Shown here in pieces: positions 47,736 to 59,248 of a DNA stretch of 64,000 nt. Under the pieces are notes generated by a model. That model saw only the letters and a program-made list of their open reading frames with translations. It was not told the origin of the DNA and made no database searches. The position numbers and the translations under genes were made by a program. Position 1 is the stretch's first letter; every line of letters begins with the position of its first letter. This stretch comes from Rotaria macrura (taxonomy: Eukaryota; Rotifera; Eurotatoria; Philodinida; Philodinidae), in assembly GCA_900239685.1 (NCBI GenBank), contig OENT01000068.1, positions 62,001 to 126,000 of the forward strand, read 5' to 3'.

Positions 47736-50001
47736 TTATCGAATACCGTATTTATACTACAATATCAATAATAGAGAAGATATTTTTATTCTCAATAAAA
47801 ATAGATACTTATTTTCTACCATTAATTGTATTTTCTTCTGCGTCATATGTGACATAGGTTATTTCATTTATGTACTAGTTAATGACGGTAGAACTATGAG
47901 TAAAAATGTTTGAATGCAGTAGAACGTCATCTTTTTACTTGATAATTGCTCAAACGAAAAAGAGATTTACGTCGAATTTGTCAAGGATCTTCTGAATAAC
48001 CCAATCATGTAGCTATAATTTGACCAGTCGACTCTATTTTATATTTAACACACGGTATCATAAGATTAAAAACTCATTCTGTATAATCATCTATTTTGAA
48101 TGAGCGAAAAAGTTTGACTTCTATTCATATAATTTCGATGGAAAAACCAGATTGATCCCATATATGTATTTAAAATACGGAGAACGAGACAAGTTTTGCA
48201 AATATTGCATCAATCTACCTATCGTCGTTATCTTAGACACGATGAATTTAATTATATAATATAAAACGAGAAAGCATATAGAGTATTCTACTAGTTTTCA
48301 CACGTTGGATGTGCTCACTGGAGATGATGAGTGCAAAAGTCTTTATCAAATAGTTCTTGAAAAGCTTACCATTCGATGGTTAATATGGACAACGATTTCG
48401 GTACAAGTAAAAATTTAAACATACTTCTCTCTTTAAGATAAGCACTTGCCAAGCTAAGTTCATAACCGAATAATTCAATTCGCCGTCTAAGTTCGTGAAA
48501 TTGTCAAAAATTTCATCAAGTTCATATTTTTCATGAAATCAAGCAAGAACAATATTCCACTGAGCAATGTTCTATATGAATTTTCATTTTCGACATTTCT
48601 TATAGAAACTTGATCATGTGTACGATGGCGTTCTTCTCCAGAGTTAGTAAGTAAAGTTCTATAGAATGACTAGATTTGTCTTATTATCTTGTCCTAATTA
48701 TTCTTGTCTGGCTCTAAATTTCTTCGTCTTATAAAATTGTATACTGTTTATAATATTTACATGATGGATCTATCTTTCAAAATGTCGTGTTTCATCCGAG
48801 CTAGGATACGTCAGCATGTTCAACTTCATGATATTTATCATCGATTTTCACTAATAAATTGCAGAGATCTGCTGTTATTTCCTAGCGACATCAAGAACTT
48901 CATTCGGTATTCCGAGAATGTCTTGAATTTACGATAGATGTCATCATTGATCGATCATCGACATTTGACAAAATTTTCTCTCACTATGATTTGGCTGCTG
49001 TCAATGTCATTTTTGTCATGCATACTAACACGAGAGGACTACTTTAACGTTGTTTTTTGTATGTCAATGTTTCTAAGCGATAGCAGATAGTTTTACACAA
49101 GTCATGATTGTCGTCAATACAAATATATTTCAAAGTGTTTTTACGCTACTACGAATAACATCAAACCACGATAGTTCGTTTTTTTCCAAAGCTGTATATA
49201 TATCGATTCAGTTGTCCCGTACTGAAGTGATAAGTATGTATTAAGTGGATGCTATGTTGATACACTTACAACATGTGTTCCCATTTCGTCGGAGTCTCAA
49301 TTGGACTATGTTTATCTCTCTCTCTCTCTCGTCTTGCAAGACAATTATAATCGAATCGAATTTTCCATATTTTCCAAGATCTAAGCATATCAGCTCTTGA
49401 ATCAATGCAACTAGTTGAGCAAACATATGCATTAGTGTATGGATGAGAAAGATGATTCAATGAACTCTTCTGACGGTCGATAAATGGTTTTTCAGAAAAC
49501 ACTTGAATTTAATACTACGCTTCGCTTATCCATATTATTGACATACAGTGTAATGTCCTTGATCGCAAGAAATATATACGGTAAGCTTGCGCACCACCTA
49601 TTATATACGTTAGCATAGAAGAAAATTATCGACACAGCATTGTTCTGATTTGTCATTAAGGGTTCGCCAGTTAAGATCTTCCTAGTTTGTAATATTTCGG
49701 TAATCGATGATGGCTTTGTTGAGTTTGATCGATTGATAACCCATCCGTGACGTACTAGATTATTCACCCTTCATTGTTTTCTTTTCTTTTCTTTATTGTT
49801 GCTTTCGTACTTTGGATATTGAATCGACAAGTCAGTATCAGTTAACAGATGTGACCTACTCATATCGCCTTCTTTATAAGAGCAAAATCAGTAAATTAAG
49901 AGAATAGAAACACGTGTTTCGTATGAGTGATCTTGTACTCGTTAAGCAATATTCCGTAGGCAAATGTTGGAAGTTTCACAATCAACTAATATCTACACAT
50001 C

Positions 50002-50337
50002 ATGAAAAAGGATATTTTACAGCACTTACCTATATTCATTATTCAAACATTCATTTTTCTTAACACAAATTATACTCATTTTCTTAGTCAACAGTGTCCG
50101 TCTGGTTATCGAAGTATAATTAATCAATCCGATCCTGCACCGATGTGTATGACAAATAGGCATGACTGCGCCGCCTCTTCGTTTAAACGAATGATTAAAC
50201 TGATCGTTGTGCATTCTGTACCTTTAAATGAATGGCTTTGGTTAGGAAACATCGCAATCAATATGAAAATTTCGAGGACAAAGAAATATGACTACAAACT
50301 CAAAAATAAACGGATAATGACCAAAAACGTGTTTTGA
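50002..50337 (+). CDS. Possible small secreted protein, family unknown
   Basis: A 111-aa frame opens with a plausible signal peptide (hydrophobic about residues 8-29, LPIFIIQTFIFLNTN), followed by QQCPSGYRSIINQSDPAPMC with cysteines 32, 49 and 56 spaced like a small extracellular Cys-rich module. The second half is basic and less convincing, so this might be a first exon read past its donor. It has no neighbour context and no family match from memory. Confidence 0.33.
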   Translation: MKKDILQHLPIFIIQTFIFLNTNYTHFLSQQCPSGYRSIINQSDPAPMCMTNRHDCAASSFKRMIKLIVVHSVPLNEWLWLGNIAINMKISRTKKYDYKLKNKRIMTKNVF

Positions 50338-50765
50338 AAAGATACGATTAATACTGCATTTATTTGAATTAAAAGTTTGTTTGAATTCTTTATATTTTTA
50401 ATACTTGCATATTTCTTTTTCTAATTTTTAGACTGTATCATGGCAATGAGGGAATATATATATATATACATAGAACGTATGAGTTGTTAATTGCATGAAA
50501 AAAAGAATTTTCGTTCGGCTTTTCCCTGTAGAATAAGTAACTTTCTTTCTTATACAGACTGCTGATAATCAATTCGTGTTTTTTCCTTTCTATTTATATC
50601 CATTCATCTTTGCATTTTGTTTATGTACCTTTGTTTGATAATTATATTGTTTTTACCTGTTTTGCATATACATTTAAATTACCAAGTGCAATTTACTGTA
50701 TTCTAACTGAAATATTGAATGCTTTTCTCTGTTGTTTTAGCTTGAAATATTACTGAGAAAGAAAA

Positions 50766-53700
50766 ATGAAAGCACTTATTCTCGTCGGAGGTTATGGCAC
50801 ACGTCTACGTCCATTAACACTTACCAAACCAAAGCCACTAGTAGAATTCTGCAATAAACCAATGGTACTACATCAAATCGAAGCTTTAGCACAAGTATAT
50901 TCATAGACATGGTGTATATTTGAAATTATTCAAAGTATATTATTGTTTTTTTCTTGATGCGCAGGTTGGTGTTCAACATGTCATTTTGGCTGTTAGCTAT
51001 TTATCAGATATGCTTCAAAGAGAAATGGAAGTGGAAGCCAAACGACTAATGATCAAGATAACACTTTCTCAAGAAACAGAACCATTAGGAACAGGTCTAT
51101 ACCTTCAAACCTTTTTTTGTTAACGTTTTTCGAAAATATTCTTTTGTTTTTATTTAGCGGGTCCATTAGCGTTAGCACAAAGTCAACTTCAAGGAGATAC
51201 AGATCCATTTTTCGTTCTTAATTCAGATGTTATTTGTGAATTTCCGTTTGCTGATATGATCAAATTTCATAAAGATCATCAATGTGAAGGAACTATTTGT
51301 GTATGTATAAGATGTTGTATATTCTAATAATATATATAGGCAGATAGATAGATATATGCAGAGAGATAAATAAATAGTTAGATACTCATATGCATACGTA
51401 GACATGTGAAAGATTTCATAGATTAAAAACAGAATATACCCATCTGTCATTGCTTATAATGATAATTTTCCACGAGATAAGTTCTTTTATGATGGATGCA
51501 TCCGACAATCTAGCTTCATTCAGTTGAGTTCTAATCAACGCATATCTTTCTAGTCCTGAGAGAAAATCTTCACTTAAAGTAAAAAAAAATAATATTCTAG
51601 AGCTTGCATCAACTTTGAAAATGATGATTGATGTTTTAAGAGTATTTTTAAAGTTGAAGGAAAAAATTCTACTCTATTCAAGAAGTTTTGAACGTGTCTG
51701 TAAGCAGTGATTCTTATTGTATCAAGTGATTAATGCTAGTCTCTTTTTCTTTGAAGAGACATTGAGGCGATCACTTGTCAGGATATTTAGAATAGTTTAA
51801 AATAAACGTAGCATTTGAAGAATACCTTTAGTAGACTTCATTATTCTGACATCAACATGATTTTTATTTGCAAAATGACGTTGCTATGAATGATCTTCTC
51901 CAATATATATATATATATGCATGTCCGTGTGACATACTACTTTACAGGTTACTAAAGTTGATGAACCCTCAAAATATGGTGTTGTTGTCTATGAAAGTGG
52001 TACTGGTCAAATAGAACGATTCGTTGAAAAGCCCCGTGAATTTGTTTCGAATAGAATTAATGCTGGCTTATACATATTCAATTCAACAATACTTGATCGA
52101 ATTGAAGTGAATAATTTAATATATTTGATCTATAAAGAATATAAAATACTGCTTCTAGTTACGTCCTACTTCAATTGAAAAAGAAATTTTTCCAGCTATG
52201 GCCGAAGATAAACAATTATATGCATATGAACTTAAAGGTAAATAGATAGAATATGAATTGTATTATAACGAAAATTGAATCATTAACAGAGATCTATTGG
52301 CTTGATATCATAATTAGGTATCTACTTCTGAGAAACAAAGCAAGACCTAATAGTAGACAGTAGTTCGGATCGATCACTTAAACATGAGAAATCGTGGTTA
52401 AAAAAATAGAGTTGAATACAGATTTTTATATTGTAAATCTCTATGAATGAGAAAATAGCATTTTTGATGCTTGACCATGAATAAAGTATCTTTTTCATGA
52501 CTCACTATTGAAATGAACTCGAATATCTTCTGATCATGGATCCCGCGGAGACGAAATTCTTTCGAGTCATCATGAAATTTTCAAAATTATCCAATTAACC
52601 ATCGATCAGCAATTTCATCAAGTTGTTTCGCGAAATGAATTGTATTTGAAAAATACTTTCTATGGGTAGAAAAAAAAATTGTAATTGCAAATTTCATTGG
52701 ACTAAAATGTGTAACATTTTGTTCAGTGATGAACTGAAATTTTGAGCGCGTGTATTTAAACTACTTTCTCTCAAAATTTATTAATAATGAAGAAGAAATT
52801 GAAATTCACATAGTTCTTGTTTTTCATGACTTCAACGCTGAAAATCTTCAAAAGTGATTCTTTCCTCAGCAAAAACATTTTCTCCGACTTTTTGCTAAAT
52901 CTAGTCATGAAGTAGTAAGTTTGCAAATCCATCCACTCATTTTCTTCTCTAGCTCGTGTATGTTCATTATGCATGAATATAACAAGGAATTACCTGTTAA
53001 ATTTTAACGCGAGATTATACATCCATGTTCTCTGATCATGTGTTAATGTTTTTCGCCGTCTTCAGATGGATCAGAAAGAAGAAAACGCTCGGAGGGTAGT
53101 AGGGCAGTAAGGATGAAAAAAAATTTTACCCCTCTACTTCAATAATAATTTCAATTCGCATTTGGAATAATCTAATAAATTCCAGATCGTTGAAAATGAT
53201 TTGTTTGAGATTCTTACCGTATGCTAAAAATCAAGATGAATCCTAGCGTTGAAATGGAATGATATTTGAAAATCTAAGATTTATTCTTTATGATCAGTAA
53301 GAAAAATTTTTGATACATTGAGTAGTATGTGTTCGACGAAAAAGCTATTTTTCATGTTTATGTAAATGATTGCATTTTTATTTCCATAGGTTTTTGGATG
53401 GATGTTGGTCAACCAAAAGATTATTTAATTGGTATGAGTTTATATTTAAACCACATTCGAAGTTCGAATTCGGATCGATTGTCACGTGAAAATGGAATTG
53501 TAGGCAATGTTTTATTGGTATTTATACATATATAATCATATGTAGTACTATTTGGCTAACTCAGTGTAGAAAACGATATCTTTTTAGGACCCAACAGCAA
53601 AGGTTGGTGAACGATGTCGAATAGGACCGAATGTTGTAGTTGGACCTCGAGTAATTATTGAAAATGGCGTTTGTCTGAAAAATTGTACGATACTGGCGGA

Positions 53701-53957
53701 CTCATTAGTTCAAAGTCATTCATGGATTTCGAATTGTATTATCGGTTGGAGATGTAATATCGGCAAATGGGTATTTCGATTAAGAGACTTGATTGAATCA
53801 TTATTTATTTTTTTGGTTTCTTTAGGTTCGTATGGAAAACACAACTGTGCTTGGACTTGATGTATCTGTGAAAGATGAACTATTTATCAATGGTGGTGTT
53901 ATATTACCGCACAAAGCAATTAGTGAAAGTGTTTCAGAACCGAAAATTCTTATTTAA
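50766..53957 (+). CDS. GMPPB: Mannose-1-phosphate guanylyltransferase beta
   Basis: Eight exons: 50766-50894, 50965-51094, 51158-51300, 51948-52106, 52159-52237, 53390-53517, 53588-53770 and 53826-53957. They join in phase into 360 aa, the same length as human GMPPB. The enzyme makes GDP-mannose from mannose-1-phosphate and GTP in the cytosol, feeding N-glycan, O-mannose and GPI synthesis. Seen: the nucleotide-binding signature [17 protein letters not shown] (8-24), FFVLNSDV with metal-binding D110, [12 protein letters not shown] and [12 protein letters not shown] with D218. The C-terminal left-handed beta-helix has hexapeptides ([19 protein letters not shown], then [20 protein letters not shown]), ending [17 protein letters not shown]. 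Introns of 647 and 1152 bp are long for this window. A TTTTAG acceptor-like site precedes the ATG by about 26 bp. Confidence 0.97.
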
Positions 53958-55882
53958 TATCAAATTTACACATAATTTATTTCATTTTCGAAACGACAAG
54001 GAGCTGTGTTGTTGGTGGTGGTTGTGAATCTCTCTTCTTTTTTCCATTCTAACAAAATTATAATTTTTATAAATTTATTTATTTTATTAACGGCATCAAT
54101 ACCAATTGTTTTTCTTTTTGTTATGGTTTGGCGCACTCACAATTGATTAGGCATTTTCATGTGATTTCATGCTGAGTGATTGTATGTTTGTGTTTGTCGA
54201 TACTGATTGGTCAGGGGCATTTTTTTAATATTCAATAAAAATATCATAAAATATATCTATGCTCGTGAAAAAGGTTACTTTCAGTTATTTTTCGTTCGTT
54301 CCTATCAGTAAAATGTTTTGCTTTTGTAACTACGTCATTCTGAATTCAGTGATTCCGATGTTTGTTACTTTTCTTAAAGTACGGAGCTATCCAATAAAGA
54401 TATTCAGCTTATAGACGAAGGAAAAGCAAGACGTTCAAATACATACTATGCATATTTTCACTTTCGTTTTCATAACATTCTGTGAAGTCGCGATGTCTAT
54501 TTTCCTTTTCGAAAATCACTTTTACCAATTAGAAATGATTTGAATCAATTATTTCTATACGAGTAGACTGTGAAAATCATACAACCTTACTCTGTATTTA
54601 GATTAAAAACCTGTCTGGATTTGTTGAGAATTGGACACGGGGAATTTCTGAATGAATCTCTAAATGTGACCTGGATCAATCAGTTTTTAGATTCGACCTG
54701 CATCAAAATACCGATAGTCCTCATTCTAACAGAGATACATACTGATATAGAACTGATGAAGATTTGTACTTTAATATGTTTGTCGATTTCAATCGTGACT
54801 TAGTTAACTCGCAGCACAGTTTCAGTACACATATATTCTATTCGATGATGAGAGCAAAACACGTTACAAACGACATATCGATATTTATTTATTCGAAATT
54901 TTCATTATTACCGTATCTATTACTGTCTGAATCGGGAAACATACAATGTTGACCTTAAGTAATACGAGGATCGTCATAGTATGGATAGCTGTTTCTATTG
55001 AACCCTATTATCTACAACAACTTTTCTATACTTTATACAGGGTTCTACTCATTAAATACAATAGATTCAATTTGTTTTTATAATCTTGAAAAATAAGGTA
55101 CGTGTACCATCCTTTTTTTCCTACTTAGTATGCATACATACAACACTTTTCTTAATATTATCATTTAACGAAAAAAATATTTTCTCCAAACAGTAGCAGT
55201 GTAATTGACCATGCATATTCTTTTCATAAAATTTTGTGACCGAGCGACTCGTATGCAGACTTCAGAAAAAGAACATGAATGTAATTTGGCTTGAACGTTC
55301 TTGATGGATGACCCCTACATAGTTACCCAACTATAAGGTGGTGTGTTTTTCAACGTATATGAAAAAATCACTTGAATCGTCTAGAAAAATACGACGCGAG
55401 TCAATCTATAATAGAAGACCGTTGTATTTCATGATTACTATCGTTGAAATAACATAAAGCAACATGTTATACAGTGTTAATAAGGTATAAAGTGTAAATC
55501 GATATTAGCGACAAACTGATTGCGACACATAACTCTTGTTTTCGATCGAATCGTATTGACAAATGTCAATGAATGAATGTAAATTATGAATTTATTTTTC
55601 TTTCGGTTCTTGTTCTAGATCGAATTTCATGTTTGCATCGTTTCTCTTTTCAACTTCGTGTATCGATTCACTGTTGAGATTAGCAAATCATTGCCGATTA
55701 ACTTGTCATAAGACCTTTCCCGTTACCATTTTGTTTACACTGAGTCACTTTAGTAAAACTATATGTATATTACGCTGTCTAGACTGTTGTAATCAAATTT
55801 CAATCAGTCTACAGAATACACATGTAAAAATTAATTCAAAATTACCTGTTCGATTTCTAACTTGTAGATTGATATACTAATT
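53958..55882. other. GMPPB 3' flank and intergenic stretch
   Basis: AATAAA at 54234-54239 is the likely GMPPB poly(A) signal. No further gene is supported up to 55882; short plus frames at 54570, 54764 and 55629 look like chance. Confidence 0.6.
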
Positions 55883-58800
55883 ATGGTTGATGACCCGGAT
55901 TCAGAGCAATCACGTAAATTATCTTTTGTATTTATAATAGAATACTTTTATTTTTTTTTTCATGTTTCCAAAGAATTCAAGACACCTATGCTAACACCTC
56001 ATGTCAGTGATAGAAGTAGAACAGTAGAAAATTCTAATTCACAGGTAACTGCTTTGGATATTAGCATGTATTCAGAAAGGATGCTCAAGTGAGATTCATC
56101 TTTTCTTTATTGAGCTTCTATATATCAAGATGATTCACTAAATCTCAATCTATATTTGTATATTTGAAGAAAAAAAACGGTCAACGTCAGTAAAAAATCG
56201 AGATTTTTATCACACTTCGTTCTACAGGCTTCTGAAATAAGTTGTGACAAGACAAAAATCTGAGAACATCAAATGAATCTATACAATTAGTAACGATGAA
56301 CTCAACGATCATTAGATACTCGTTTCCAGAAGCGAAAACAAGAGCATCATTCATATTAGTTAGTAAATTTATCGAGAATCTACGAAAATATTGCACGACT
56401 TTAAGAGTGCTCATGCGCAATCTAATCTATCTTAACATTATTGCCGTAGATTTCTGATTTCAGAAAAAGAAACTTATTCCCAATATTAATCCAAACGAAC
56501 GTGACATGATTCATGTAGTCGAATCAGAACGAGACAAATATTCAAAAATATAAAGCCATGCAGTTCAAGTCTGTGTACAATTCATAGAGATATGTGATAT
56601 ATTCACTGCTTGTCGATGGAAAGAGTGATTAACTCAGAAACTTCCTGAACGATCAAAGTAATGTCTGCGATAGATTTACATGAGAATTTTAAAGAATGAT
56701 TGAAAAAACGAGATTAATAATATTTGTTGCATTGAAATGACATGCATAGTACACACATTAGCATGAGAAGGAAATAAGTGATGAACTAAAAGTGTTTCAG
56801 ATAATTAAAAAAGGGAATATGTTTAAGTAAAACAACCGCAAGCGAATATAAGAAATTCATTCAATTAGCATTTGAAATATATGAATATCTTCGAAACAAT
56901 GAATTTTTCGATTGAGAATGCTTCATACAAAAACTAGTTAAATTAATTATATTTTATTCATTCAGTTGAATTTGAGCTGGTTCATGTCACACGTTGTTTC
57001 CTGATAAGATTGCACCAATAAATTTTTCGAGCCTTGAGACCCTTTTGCTCAAATACCGTATCTTGGCGGTTATTCCATGGCTAAGTAATCATAATTTCAC
57101 TTCAACTCTATAATTACTCACATTTAGAAGGAACAATGCGGTATAAGTGAAAACAGTTGTAGAGATAAAGCATCTGTATCATGGGAGAATAGTGAAGTTG
57201 TGAACGAATTAATGATCGATTCATAATTGTAGATCAATAGACAGTTCGTCGAATATCTGAAGAATCACTATATCTTAATTTTTAAACAATTCCGTCGCAT
57301 ATTTAAAAATATGTAATCACTCCGAGACTACTTCTTGGGCTTCGGCAACAGGTAACTGCTTTGGATATTATTATTTTTACAATAAAAAAAAACTACTAAG
57401 CTTGTATTGAAACTAGCCACAACAAAGACAAAGAGATTATCAGCTGTTGGCTGATGTTACAACAAGTTTTGCATTAGATCGAAATCTCAGTTATCTGGCT
57501 ATTGATAATGATTGTACGTATTACTATGACTGTGTTTAGGGAAGAAATAGTCAAACAATTATTCATTATTTTTTATATCATTTACAATTGAATATTGCTC
57601 TGTTTTATTTTTTAAACATTTAAATAGATGAAAGCGAAGCCGAATCAGATACACAGGATAAGCAACCAACAGAAGCCACTGATGATAGTATGTAGCCATC
57701 GTTCATGCTATATTGTTATCAATAATATGAAATGATCTCCTAGGTAATGAACCAAATCAATCACAGAAAGATACAGTCGAAACAACAATCAATCGTTCGT
57801 ATTTAAATTAGTTGAATATCTCCTTTTTTTTATTCATTTAATCTACTTTGTAGATTCTCTTCATTCTCAGACTTCACAAGAACATGAATTTGAAATTCCT
57901 TCATGTGTAGAAGAAACTCCGACATCAGAAGAGATTTTATGTGGCATTGTACCAGATATAGATAGTAGTTATGAAAGAAAGCCATCTGATGTTTGTCTAG
58001 AAAGTTTTTGTGTGCCATACACAACGGCAGCCAATGGCAAAGATGGTAAAGATTATAATTTAATTTCCATATCACAGCTTATCACTTCTGTATATTAGAA
58101 ATCTATTTGTTAAAAGAAACATCAATCACAACTGACACAGATTATGTTGAACCAAAAAAGAATAAAAATGATATTGGACATATAATGATTAGTTATAATC
58201 ATTCGACTAAATCCATGTGTTCGAAAATAGCCAAGGAACTCAAAGTAAAAAATAATTCAACTGAATAGGTTTTCTTATTTCGTAACAATTTAAAATTCAT
58301 ATTCAGAATTTACAATATATTGTTTGGATTGATCAAGACAATATATCAGGTGATATTCTTACATCTATGGCTTCCGCTGTTGAAAATTCATACGTTGTAT
58401 TAATGGCTATCAATGAGCAATACTATAAAAGTCGATATTGTCGATTGGGTACAAGTTCATTGATGACCAAACTATTTTCGTAAAAGAAAACAATTTTATT
58501 TTCTATACTATTTACAGAAGCTGAATATTCTGTTGAACGTAATAAAGTATCTATTCCGATGTTAATGCAATCGGGTTACAAAGCCATCGGATGGCTAGGT
58601 ATAATCAATGGATCAAAGTTTCACATTGATTTCAGTAATCTTCCATTCGATGAAGCATTCAATTTACTAAAACGTGAAATAGCAGCTGTTCGGATTTCGT
58701 TAGGAGCCCAAGAAAATGATCGATCAAGTGGTAAATATTAAGATGGTCTTTTTTTCTTGTTATGTTTTACATCTATTGGTATCTTTCAGTTACAATGTAT

Positions 58801-59248
58801 AGTTACGATAATTACAGTATTACAACAGTGAATAACTCATGGAATCCTGTACGAAATGTTCATGAATGGAATGATGAGGATGTGATGGAATGGTTGCATC
58901 GAGAAAAACTTGAGATGTAAAATTGCTTTTTTCGACTTTTCATTTATTATTTGTTTTTTTTTTAAATTTATATTTAAGATTTCAAAATGCTTTACAGAAT
59001 TTTACTGGATCAACGCTTTGGCAATTGTATAAAATAAAATTTGATGTAAATATACATACGCATCTATATGAATTCAATCTATGTTAATTTGCTTAATTTC
59101 TTTCTTTCAGTCCCCAACAGATTATTATCGGACTGTTGAATCATTACCAGCACCACCAGGAACTCTTCGACTATTTTATAACTTAACATTTCATGGTGCA
59201 CTTGAGTCACTTTTTTGTTCATCAAATCAAACACTACATCGGCGTTGA
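55883..59248 (+). CDS. TIR-SAM domain protein, possible NAD-cleaving TIR
   Basis: Twelve exons: 55883-55913, 55974-56044, 57417-57513, 57628-57687, 57744-57794, 57854-58045, 58141-58244, 58307-58448, 58518-58730, 58790-58916, 58979-59045 and 59111-59248. All are in phase and give 430 aa. Residues 1-170 are acidic and probably disordered. Residues 178-315 are a TIR domain: IGHIMISYNHSTKSMCSKIA, then IVWIDQDNISGD, VVLMAINEQYYKSRYC and RLEAEYSVERN. E250 (in RLEAEY) sits where SARM1-type TIRs have the catalytic NADase glutamate. Residues 344-395 form a SAM domain (VHEWNDEDVMEWLHREKLEM, then ALQNFTGSTLWQL). SARM1 has SAM domains before its TIR; here the order is reversed. Self-assembly by the SAM domain with TIR signalling or NAD cleavage is plausible but inferred. 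Intron 2 holds a 1.3-kb insertion. Confidence 0.88.
56041..57370. mobile_element. 1.28-kb insertion flanked by 23-bp direct repeat, in TIR-SAM intron 2
   Basis: A 23-bp segment containing CAGGTAACTGCTTTGGAT occurs at 56041-56063 and identically at 57348-57370. The first copy includes the exon-2 end and 5' splice donor. Removing 1307 bp (one repeat plus the insert 56064-57347) leaves an intron of about 65 bp, the normal size for this gene. The repeat is therefore best read as a long target-site duplication, of the kind left by LINE-type integration. The insert has no terminal inverted repeat and no intact frame. A 77-aa minus frame at 56187-56420 (STLKVVQYFRRFSINLL) might be gene debris carried by it. 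Confidence 0.72.

Larger units (their letters stand above)
46630..50765. other. Intergenic stretch between CPSF4 and GMPPB
   Basis: Contains the small secreted-protein candidate at 47448-47735 (minus) and a possible secreted peptide at 50002-50337 (plus). A 91-codon minus frame at 49492-49767 opens at GTG and has no support. A short TA repeat lies at about 50454-50469. Nothing else is recognised. Confidence 0.5.

Noticed and set aside
49492-49767. 91-codon minus frame
   Set aside because: It opens with GTG rather than ATG, ends without recognisable features and has no neighbour context.
52771-52974. 67-aa minus frame in GMPPB intron 5
   Set aside because: It lies wholly within a well-defined intron and shows no recognisable domain.
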